From: Candidatus Neomicrothrix sp. UBA7884
Lineage (GTDB): Bacteria > Actinomycetota > Acidimicrobiia > Acidimicrobiales > MedAcidi-G1
NCBI GenBank assembly: GCA_002501135.1
Contig: DLRQ01000022.1
Span: forward strand, 1 to 5,493
Reading direction: 5' to 3'
DNA length: 5,493 bases
A model generated the notes under the pieces. That model saw only the letters and a list, made by a program, of their open reading frames with translations, was not told where the DNA came from and did not search any database. Positions 1 to 4,738 of the stretch are shown here, piece after piece. Every line of letters begins with the position of its first letter. Positions within the stretch are counted from its first letter, which is position 1. A program made the position numbers and the translations under genes.

Positions 1-118
1 TCTGTGGCACTTTCCTGCGGGTCGCCCCGACTGGCCGCTAGCCAGCATCCTGTCCTCTGGAGCCCCGACCTTCCTCAGCGTGGCGGACCACGCCGCGGCC
101 ACCCGGCCGGCTCACCGT
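1..118 (-). ncRNA. rnpB: RNase P RNA, bacterial type A, 5' part only (runs off left edge)
   Basis: This is the catalytic RNA of RNase P, which removes 5' leaders from precursor tRNAs. Read on the minus strand, it contains the conserved region I segment at 76-59 (GAGGAAGGTCGGGGCTCC), followed by the ACAGGATG-type stretch. A P8 hairpin lies at 45-31 (CTGGC, loop TAGCG, GCCAG) and a P9 hairpin at 28-19 (stem GGG/CCC with a GCGA tetraloop). The highly conserved AAAGTGCCACAGA lies at 13-1. Upstream of region I is a P3-like hairpin (93-88 with 83-78, loop TCCG), preceded by GC-rich P1/P2 strands resembling the Streptomyces GAGCCGG...GGCCGCG start. The 5' end is estimated at 114-122 from P1 and is not exact. 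The 3' two thirds, including conserved region V, lie outside the window. Two bases in region I differ from the common GAGGAAAGTCCGGGCTCC; see findings. The identification is firm because several conserved blocks occur in the right order. Confidence 0.95.
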
Positions 119-146
119 CTTCACCAGTGTGGCGCGGGGGAGGTCG

Positions 147-175
147 ATATCCAACGGAGACATCAGGGGCTCGAA
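147..175 (-). promoter_or_regulatory. Candidate rnpB promoter
   Basis: On the minus strand, a -35-like TTCGAG (175-170) and a -10-like GGATAT (152-147) are separated by exactly 17 bases. Transcription would start near position 140, about 20 bases before the estimated mature 5' end of RNase P RNA, leaving a short precursor leader. The hexamers match the sigma-70 consensus only in part, so this is a spacing-supported guess. Confidence 0.35.
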
Positions 176-214
176 TCTGGACGGGCGCTCCCCGCGGGTT
201 TGTGGCAATCGGGC

Positions 215-243
215 TTGCGTCGCTGCCTGTAGCGCTGTATCAA
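215..243 (+). promoter_or_regulatory. Candidate promoter for the whiB-trpD unit
   Basis: TTGCGT (215-220) and TATCAA (238-243) are separated by 17 bases. A start about seven bases downstream falls near 250, only about five bases before the whiB ATG at 255. The transcript would be almost leaderless, which is common in Actinobacteria and fits the lack of a clear Shine-Dalgarno before whiB. With the candidate rnpB promoter on the other strand, this makes 119-254 a divergent control region; no protein gene is evident in it. Confidence 0.35.
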
Positions 244-254
244 CTGCCGGGGAC

Positions 255-518
255 ATGGGAGCAACTTCTGACACCGGGACCGTCGTGGTCGCATGGCACC
301 AGAGAGGTGCATGCCGAGGCCTGGACGCGTCGATCTTCTACCCGGACCCGGATGAGGATTTTCAGGCTGAACGGGCCAAGGCCGTCTGCGAGGGTTGTGA
401 CGTCCGACAGGCCTGCCTTGACTACGCCCTCTCGCGACGCGAGCCCACCGGCGTATGGGGTGGCGCTACCGAGTTGGAGCGACGCCGGATCACCAGGCGC
501 CGCCGGCGCACCGCCTGA
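255..518 (+). CDS. whiB: WhiB-family iron-sulfur transcriptional regulator
   Basis: An 87-residue protein with the full WhiB signature. WhiB proteins are actinobacterial factors carrying a redox- and NO-sensitive [4Fe-4S] cluster, and they usually act with the principal sigma factor. The four cluster cysteines are C20 (in GACRG), C45, C48 and C54 (CxxCx5C), followed by the GVWGG turn at 66-70 and an arginine-rich DNA-binding tail (RRRITRRRRRTA). The wording CEGCDVRQACLDYAL resembles the WhiB2/WhmD group (division and septation), but the subclass is a guess. I chose the ATG at 255 because the domain begins at W14, the size matches small Wbl proteins, and the in-frame extension back to 129 runs through the rnpB promoter region with no WhiB-like sequence. 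trpD starts 11 bases after the stop, suggesting cotranscription. The only SD-like sequence is a weak GGGGA next to the start. Confidence 0.93.
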   Translation: MGATSDTGTVVVAWHQRGACRGLDASIFYPDPDEDFQAERAKAVCEGCDVRQACLDYALSRREPTGVWGGATELERRRITRRRRRTA

Positions 519-521
519 GGG
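517..521 (+). promoter_or_regulatory. Shine-Dalgarno of trpD, overlapping the whiB stop
   Basis: GAGGG overlaps the whiB TGA and lies eight bases before the GTG at 530. It supports GTG 530 as the trpD start over the upstream in-frame ATG at 455, which lies deep inside whiB. Placement across the preceding stop suggests that whiB and trpD translation are linked. Confidence 0.65.
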
Positions 522-529
522 CGCGATCC

Positions 530-1558
530 GTGCCCCTTGATGACCTGGGTGGCTGGCCCGGCCTGTTGACGCGCCTGTGTGACGGTGACGATCTGAGTGC
601 CTCAGAGGCAGAGTCAGTGCTTGCCGAGATTCTGGCGGGGGTCGCTGATCCTGCACAGATTGCCGCTTTTCTGGTTGCGCTCAAGATCAAGGGTGAGACT
701 GCCGAGGAGACGACAGGTCTCGTCAGGGCCATGGTGGCGGCCGCCGAGCCCCTGAACCTGCCCGAGGGAACGATCGACATTGTTGGAACCGGTGGATCTC
801 CGGCCAGAAGGCACGGCGCTCTGAACGTTTCAACCATGGCCTGTTTTGTGGCTGCCGGGGCAGGTGCGACCGTTTGCAAGCACGGGAACCGGCGGGCTTC
901 GTCATCCTCGGGTGCCTTTGATCTGCTGGAGGTCATGGGCGTCGACATCGACCTGACGCCGACCGAGTTGGAGAGACAGGTGACGGGCAGGGGTATCGGT
1001 TTCGCCTACGCACGTACCTTCCATCCGGCAATGAGGTTCGCAGGACCGGTGCGGGCAGGCATTGGTGTTCCGACCGTCTTCAATGTCCTCGGCCCCCTGT
1101 CCAACCCCGGTCGGGTGAGGCGCCAGGTGATCGGCGCCGCCGAGGCCGAACTCGCCGACCGGATGGTAGAGGTGCTCAAGGCCCAGGGGTCGGTCCATTC
1201 GTTGGTGGTGACTGGTCACGGCCATCTGGATGAGATCGCGACGACCGGGCCGACGAGGGTGGTCGAACTCCGCGACGGACACATCAGCCGCTGGGACCTT
1301 GACCCGACCGACCTGGGGATTCGGCTCGCTGATCCGGCCGATCTGGTTGGCGGGGACCCGGAGCAGAATGCTGTCATCCTCAGGGGGGTACTGTCCGGCG
1401 AGGATCGTGGTGCGAGGCGGGACATCGTGGTGTTGAACGCTGCCGCAGGGCTTGTGGTTGCAGGTGTTTCGGAGGACCTGGTGTCGGGACTGGAGGCGGC
1501 AGGTGAGTCCATTGACTCGGGAGCAGCCACCCGCGTGCTCCAGTCGATTTCCGACTGA
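530..1558 (+). CDS. trpD: Anthranilate phosphoribosyltransferase
   Basis: Transfers phosphoribose from PRPP to anthranilate, the second committed step of tryptophan synthesis, in the cytoplasm as a homodimer. From GTG 530 the protein is 342 residues, normal for TrpD. An N-terminal helical domain (about 1-75) carries the usual QIAAFLVALKIKGET segment. Next come the PRPP/Mg glycine loop DIVGTGG (83-89) and NVST (99-102), KHGNR (117-121) with the following ASSSSG, FHPAMR (164-169), GVPTVFNVLGPLSNP (179-193), and the metal-binding LDE at 233-235. The C-terminal VVLNAAAGLVVAG segment is also typical. Between GTGG and NVST the loop reads SPARRHGAL rather than the common DG-type sequence and is about three residues longer; see findings. 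The gene stands apart from other trp genes here, as does mycobacterial trpD, and follows whiB closely. A TrpD-like paralogue with another substrate is possible but less likely. Confidence 0.93.
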   Translation: MPLDDLGGWPGLLTRLCDGDDLSASEAESVLAEILAGVADPAQIAAFLVALKIKGETAEETTGLVRAMVAAAEPLNLPEGTIDIVGTGGSPARRHGALNVSTMACFVAAGAGATVCKHGNRRASSSSGAFDLLEVMGVDIDLTPTELERQVTGRGIGFAYARTFHPAMRFAGPVRAGIGVPTVFNVLGPLSNPGRVRRQVIGAAEAELADRMVEVLKAQGSVHSLVVTGHGHLDEIATTGPTRVVELRDGHISRWDLDPTDLGIRLADPADLVGGDPEQNAVILRGVLSGEDRGARRDIVVLNAAAGLVVAGVSEDLVSGLEAAGESIDSGAATRVLQSISD

Positions 1559-1622
1559 TATTGCAGATCAAGCGTAGTTTCGGAGACTCCGTGAGGGGAG
1601 TGTCCCACCCTGTCTCCATGAT

Positions 1623-1862
1623 GTGTGTATGGCATTCCTTCCCAGAAATCCACTCCCCACCCACACCGGTCCACCACTGCTGATCGACTGCAACGACTGC
1701 AGCCTGGTTGACACCGATGCATGTTCCGACTGCATGGTCACCTATCTGTGCAGCCGCCAGCCCGGTGAAGCCGTCGTGGTGGAACTGGCAGAACACAGGG
1801 CCATCTCCCTGTTGGCCGGTGCTGGCCTTGTTCCGCCACTCAGACACGTCGACAGGGGCTGA
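1623..1862 (+). CDS. Small conserved four-cysteine protein of unknown function
   Basis: A 79-residue protein if GTG 1623 is used, 77 if ATG 1629; neither has a good Shine-Dalgarno, and an in-frame TAG at 1575 rules out longer forms. The core begins at about residue 19 with LLIDCNDC, then DACSDC, giving C23-x2-C26-x7-C34-x2-C37, a likely zinc or iron-sulfur knuckle. Another Cys follows at 43. The C-terminal half predicts as helix and ends GLVPPLRHV. I recall short, uncharacterised actinobacterial proteins of the same form (IDC..C......C.DCVV ... AGLVP.LR), so I believe it is real. The proline-rich first 18 residues do not look conserved, and the true start may be later. No signal peptide or membrane segment is visible. 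queG, a [4Fe-4S] enzyme, follows after 38 bases, but a functional link is not shown. Longer overlapping frames on both strands lack family sequence. Confidence 0.72.
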   Translation: MCMAFLPRNPLPTHTGPPLLIDCNDCSLVDTDACSDCMVTYLCSRQPGEAVVVELAEHRAISLLAGAGLVPPLRHVDRG

Positions 1863-1900
1863 GCCGACGCTCCGGGCCCGCTGCGTGCGAGCATGGCGGG

Positions 1901-2989
1901 GTGTCACAGCAGATTCGATCAGCGCCGGTGCTCGGTAACGTCGGCGTCGCGCCGCCCGAGGTAGCCGAACTCAAGTCGATCGGCCTGTCAGCAGGCCTCG
2001 ATGCCATTGGAGTGACCACGGCTGAGCCGTTCGAGGCGACCCTCGCAGAAATACTCAGACGGCGTGAGGCAGGCCTGCATGCCGACATGCAGTTCACGTT
2101 CCGCAACCCGGAGCGCTCCACGGATCCGGGCCGCATCCTGGAAGGAGCAAGGTCCATCATCGTCGGAGCGATGCGTGTCTCAGCGCCCCGCCTGCCCGAT
2201 GCAGGTCCCGGCAGAGCCCGGATCGCCGCCTATGCGCGACACGACCACTACGGCGACTTGAGAGCGGCTCTCGAGGTAGTTGCCGGCCGCCTCATTGCCG
2301 CCTCCTGTACTGCCAGGGTTGTGGCCGACAACAACTCCCTCGTCGACCGTGCCGCGGCCGTGCGAGCCGGTATCGGTTGGTTCGGTCGCAACGGAAACGT
2401 CCTTATTCCCGGACACGGCAGTTGGTTCGTCCTCGGCTCCGTGGTCACCGATGCTGCGCTCCCAGCCGACCAGGAAGTGGTTGCCGACGGTTGCGGAACC
2501 TGTCGCTCCTGCATCGACGGATGCCCTACCGGTGCGATCGTCGAACCCGGCGTCATCGACGCCCGACGCTGCCTTGCCTGGCTCGTACAGGCTCCCGGCG
2601 ACATTCCCCTGGAGTTCCGCAAGGCAATGGGCGGGCGAATCTACGGCTGCGACGACTGCCAGGAGGTCTGTCCGGTTGGCCGCGCAGACCGGTCAGCGGA
2701 GGGAAGCACCGACACGGCTGCCGACGTCGAGGCGGTCGAGGTCCTGGCTGCCGCCGACGATGACCTCCTAGCAAGGTTCGGGCGCTGGTACATCGCCGAA
2801 CGGGACCCCCGATACCTGCGTCGCAACGCACTCGTTGTTCTCGGTAACACGGCCGATGCCAACGATCCCCTGGTTGTCCGGGCGCTCACGGAGAACCTCA
2901 ACGCCTCTGACCCGATGCTGCGCGGTCATGCTGAATGGGCGGCTCTCGAGTTGGATCGAGCGGACCTGCTCGACGGAAGCATCCGATGA
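1901..2989 (+). CDS. queG: Epoxyqueuosine reductase (tRNA modification, two [4Fe-4S] clusters)
   Basis: QueG reduces epoxyqueuosine to queuosine at wobble position 34 of tRNAs with GUN anticodons, using cobalamin and two [4Fe-4S] clusters. The protein is 362 residues, within the family range. An N-terminal cobalamin-binding catalytic domain includes YARHDHYGD (111-119) and NSLVDRAAAVRAGIGWFGRN (145-164), with D149 at the place of the family's catalytic aspartate. The ferredoxin-like part has C198, C201, C204 and C208 (CGTCRSCIDGCPTGAI), C224, and GCDDCQEVCPV (C250, C253, C257), the complete set of eight cluster ligands. The last 70 residues (RDPRYLRRNALVVLGN... and HAEWAALEL) form HEAT-like repeats as in QueG. 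The start is GTG 1901, with a weak GGCGGG just before it; GTG 1928 is an alternative because family similarity begins near residue 20. The stop overlaps the next ATG. A related corrinoid iron-sulfur reductase is a remote alternative. Confidence 0.93.
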   Translation: MSQQIRSAPVLGNVGVAPPEVAELKSIGLSAGLDAIGVTTAEPFEATLAEILRRREAGLHADMQFTFRNPERSTDPGRILEGARSIIVGAMRVSAPRLPDAGPGRARIAAYARHDHYGDLRAALEVVAGRLIAASCTARVVADNNSLVDRAAAVRAGIGWFGRNGNVLIPGHGSWFVLGSVVTDAALPADQEVVADGCGTCRSCIDGCPTGAIVEPGVIDARRCLAWLVQAPGDIPLEFRKAMGGRIYGCDDCQEVCPVGRADRSAEGSTDTAADVEAVEVLAAADDDLLARFGRWYIAERDPRYLRRNALVVLGNTADANDPLVVRALTENLNASDPMLRGHAEWAALELDRADLLDGSIR

Positions 2990-4119
2990 GACGTCATATC
3001 CTCGTCACCAACGACTTTCCGCCAAAGTTGGGCGGAATCCAGTCGTACCTCTGGGAACTCTGGCGTCGGCTACCTCCCGGGGACTTCTCGGTTCACACCA
3101 CCCCCTACAGAGGCGACGATGAGTTCGACGCCGCCCAGGGATTCGACGTGACCCGCTCCCGAGAGCCCTTCCTGCTGCCCTTCCCGTGGTTATCCGGCAG
3201 GGTCAATAGGCTCTCGGAGGAGACTGGTGCCGAACTGGTCATCTGGGACCCGGCACTACCTGTCGGGCTTTCGGCGCCGTCGACCGGGCGGCCCTACGCA
3301 GTCGTCCTGCACGGCGCCGAGGTGGCCATCCCCGGTCGCCTTCCGTTCACCCGGGGCCTGCTTGGAAAGGTGCTGCGTGGCGCGTCCCTGGTCATCTGTG
3401 CCGGGCGCTATGCAGCGGCCGAGGCGGAGAGGGCCGCCCGGTCTTCCCTTCCGACACTGATCGTGCCCCCAGGGGTCGATACCGACCGCTTCTCGCCCCT
3501 CGACAGGGCCGAGAGGGACTCCGTCAGAACAGAGTTGGGCCTGCCAACCGATGCCCCTGTGGTGGTGGGGGTGAGCCGTCTCGTGCCCCGGAAGGGAATG
3601 GACGTCCTCGTCAGGGCAGCAGGTCGGCTGCGCTCGCGTTTTCCCGATCTGGTCGTCGCCATCGCCGGCACAGGCCGTGACCACAGACGTCTTACCGATC
3701 TAATCGAACACACTGCTGCACCGGTTCGCCTGCTGGGTCGGGTGCCGGACCGCCTGCTGCACGGTGTGTACGGAGCCGGAGACGTGTTTGCCATGCCATG
3801 CCGGTCCAGGTGGCGTGGTCTCGAACAGGAGGGTTTCGGAATCGTGTTCGTGGAGGCAGCGGCCTGCGGGGTACCCCAGGTTGCCGGCGACAGCGGTGGT
3901 GCCGCCGAAGCCGTCGAACACGGTGTGACTGGGCTTGTCGTTGAACAGCCGGAGTCCGACAGGGAGGTTGCCGAATCCATCGGCCAGATTCTCGACGACG
4001 AGCAGACCCGGGGCCAGATGTCCCGTGAGTCCCGCGAGCGGGCAGTCCGTGAGTTCTCCTACGACGTCCTGGCCGAGCACCTCCGTCTCGGGATCGACAA
4101 CGCCGAACTCCGAACCTGA
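2986..4119 (+). CDS. pimB: GT4 glycosyltransferase, PimB'-like mannosyltransferase
   Basis: A GT-B fold retaining glycosyltransferase of 377 residues. PimB' transfers mannose from GDP-mannose to phosphatidylinositol monomannoside, making PIM2 at the inner membrane face. The N-terminal domain opens with VTNDFPPKLGGIQSYL (7-22), matching the PimB' opening, and has HGAE (109-112), where PimB' typically has HGHE. The linker carries PPGVD (161-165). The C-terminal domain has SRLVPRKGMD (197-206) with the donor-phosphate R/K pair, FAMPCRSRWRGLEQEG (268-283), and the EX7E motif E282/E290, then ACGVPQVAGDSGG. There is no transmembrane segment. ATG 2986 overlaps the queG stop (ATGA), and GGAAG at 2975-2979 lies six bases upstream, indicating translational coupling. 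The following SRPBCC gene supports the PimB' assignment by its mycobacterial synteny. Family membership is certain; acceptor specificity is inferred and could be another GDP- or UDP-sugar-dependent step. Confidence 0.85.
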   Translation: MRRHILVTNDFPPKLGGIQSYLWELWRRLPPGDFSVHTTPYRGDDEFDAAQGFDVTRSREPFLLPFPWLSGRVNRLSEETGAELVIWDPALPVGLSAPSTGRPYAVVLHGAEVAIPGRLPFTRGLLGKVLRGASLVICAGRYAAAEAERAARSSLPTLIVPPGVDTDRFSPLDRAERDSVRTELGLPTDAPVVVGVSRLVPRKGMDVLVRAAGRLRSRFPDLVVAIAGTGRDHRRLTDLIEHTAAPVRLLGRVPDRLLHGVYGAGDVFAMPCRSRWRGLEQEGFGIVFVEAAACGVPQVAGDSGGAAEAVEHGVTGLVVEQPESDREVAESIGQILDDEQTRGQMSRESRERAVREFSYDVLAEHLRLGIDNAELRT

Positions 4120-4135
4120 CCTGAACCCCGCCTGC

Positions 4136-4160
4136 GGTGGGCGATGAAATACCTCCCACC
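4136..4160 (+). terminator. Weak hairpin after the glycosyltransferase
   Basis: GGTGGG (4136-4141) pairs with CCCACC (4155-4160) across a 13-base loop, 17 bases after the stop at 4119. There is no T tract, so an intrinsic terminator is doubtful. It could be a weak attenuating or mRNA-end structure between the queG-pimB unit and the next gene. Confidence 0.25.
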
Positions 4161-4179
4161 ATCCTGCGGGTTGCTCCGG

Positions 4180-4196
4180 TAGGGTCCAGAAGGAGG
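4180..4196 (+). promoter_or_regulatory. Candidate -10 box and strong Shine-Dalgarno for the SRPBCC gene
   Basis: AGGAGG (4191-4196), continuing into AG, is a near-perfect Shine-Dalgarno nine bases before ATG 4206. It is the strongest in the window and fixes that start over an upstream in-frame ATG-like codon at 4137. A TANNNT-type -10 (TAGGGT, 4180-4185) just upstream would start transcription around 4191-4192, giving a leader of about 15 bases that is little more than the Shine-Dalgarno. No good -35 is visible, so the promoter part is tentative and the ribosome site is solid. Confidence 0.55.
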
Positions 4197-4205
4197 AGAA
4201 ACGCG

Positions 4206-4664
4206 ATGACAGAGCACGCCAGCCAGCACGTCACGATTCAAGCGTCACCACGGCGCTGCTACGAGACGGTCCTCGACGTTGAACGATTCTCCGAGTGGGC
4301 ACCCGACATCAAAGAGGCCAGGGTGCTTGCCCGCGATGAAGACGGACGACCCGGCGACGTGGCCTTCCGGGCGGCAGCGATGGGTCGCAGTAGTTCCTAC
4401 ACGCTCCGCTACACCTACGGATCCAACCCCCTGCGTATCTCGTGGCGCCTGGTCGAGGGCGACGTCATCTCGCGCATGACCGGCGACTACGAGTTCATGG
4501 CAGTCGACGGCGACCCCGACTCGACACTGCTCGCCTACGACCTCGATGTCGACCTGCTGGTGAGGTTGCCCGGCTTCGTAAAGAGGCGCCTCGAGGCCAA
4601 GGTCGTCCACACGGCGATCGACGATCTCAAGTTCAGGGTCGAAGCGGGTACACACACCACCTGA
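4206..4664 (+). CDS. SRPBCC-family protein, TB16.3 (Rv2185c)-like
   Basis: A 152-residue START/Bet v1-like protein of the polyketide-cyclase/COQ10 group, whose fold encloses a hydrophobic ligand pocket. It opens with a strand (HVTIQAS, 8-14), a helix (PRRCYETVLDVERFSEW, 15-31) and the family's W31 followed by PDIKEARVLARDEDGRPG. Several antiparallel strands follow (about 52-120), and a long C-terminal helix (KRRLEAKVVHTAIDDLKFRVE) closes the barrel. The phrases LDVERFSEWAPDIKEARVL and AIDDLKFRVE resemble, from memory, mycobacterial TB16.3. The biochemical role of that protein is not established, and I infer only small-molecule or lipid binding. Its place right after a PimB'-like gene parallels the Rv2188c-Rv2185c neighbourhood and hints at envelope lipid metabolism. 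No signal peptide or membrane helix is visible. The start is set by the AGGAGG at 4191-4196. Confidence 0.88.
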   Translation: MTEHASQHVTIQASPRRCYETVLDVERFSEWAPDIKEARVLARDEDGRPGDVAFRAAAMGRSSSYTLRYTYGSNPLRISWRLVEGDVISRMTGDYEFMAVDGDPDSTLLAYDLDVDLLVRLPGFVKRRLEAKVVHTAIDDLKFRVEAGTHTT

Positions 4665-4683
4665 ACAGTGCTCCGACCGACCC

Positions 4684-4697
4684 ACCCGGCCGCGGGT
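4684..4697 (+). terminator. Short GC-rich hairpin between SRPBCC and aminotransferase genes
   Basis: ACCCG (4684-4688) pairs with CGGGT (4693-4697) around a GCCG loop, 20 bases after the SRPBCC stop and just before a candidate promoter. It is compact and G+C-rich but lacks a T tract, so it could act only as a T-less terminator or be chance in this composition. Confidence 0.28.
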
Positions 4698-4705
4698 ATC
4701 TCCAG

Positions 4706-4732
4706 TTGACCCGAACCCACTAGAAGTACGCT
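4706..4732 (+). promoter_or_regulatory. Candidate promoter for a leaderless aminotransferase mRNA
   Basis: TTGACC (4706-4711) is followed after 15 bases by TACGCT (4727-4732), a TANNNT -10 typical of high-G+C Actinobacteria. Transcription starting seven bases after the -10 falls on the A of the ATG at 4739. No Shine-Dalgarno precedes that ATG, so a leaderless transcript is the simplest reading. The spacer is slightly short (16 if GTTGAC is taken as the -35). Confidence 0.5.
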
Positions 4733-4738
4733 CCCGCC

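Noticed and set aside
129..254. N-terminal extension of WhiB back to 129
   Set aside because: The added 42 residues are unlike WhiB proteins and overlap the divergent promoter region; the domain is complete from 255.
38..274. A 78-codon minus-strand open frame
   Set aside because: Its 3' half lies inside rnpB, a structural RNA, on the same strand; the peptide shows no family features.
455..529. Upstream ATG start for TrpD at 455
   Set aside because: It lies deep within whiB and adds non-TrpD residues; GTG 530 has a well-placed GAGGG and gives the normal family length.
4..540. A 178-codon plus-strand open frame at the left edge
   Set aside because: It runs antisense through rnpB and then out of frame through whiB, with no recognisable protein sequence; it is open because of high G+C.
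1581..1606. Inverted repeats after trpD (CGGAG-A-CTCCG and GGG...CCC)
   Set aside because: The first has a one-base centre that cannot form a real loop, the second a three-pair stem, and there is no T tract; not enough to call a terminator or operator.
1380..1907. A 175-codon minus-strand open frame, and a 168-codon one at 1216-1722
   Set aside because: Both are mostly antisense to trpD and the small Cys protein, and their translations look like low-complexity shadows.
1708..1938. A 76-codon plus-strand frame overlapping the small Cys protein and the queG start
   Set aside because: The overlapping frame carries the conserved CxxC/CxxC sequence and QueG; this one has no recognisable features.
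3692..4234. A 180-codon minus-strand frame, and others at 3408-3980 and 3700-4080
   Set aside because: They are antisense to the PimB'-like gene, whose motifs are intact throughout; the predicted peptides are rich in Arg, Pro and Gly as expected for G+C shadows.
4245..4685. A 146-codon minus-strand frame opposite the SRPBCC gene
   Set aside because: Antisense to a protein with a strong Shine-Dalgarno and a clear family match; no supporting features of its own.
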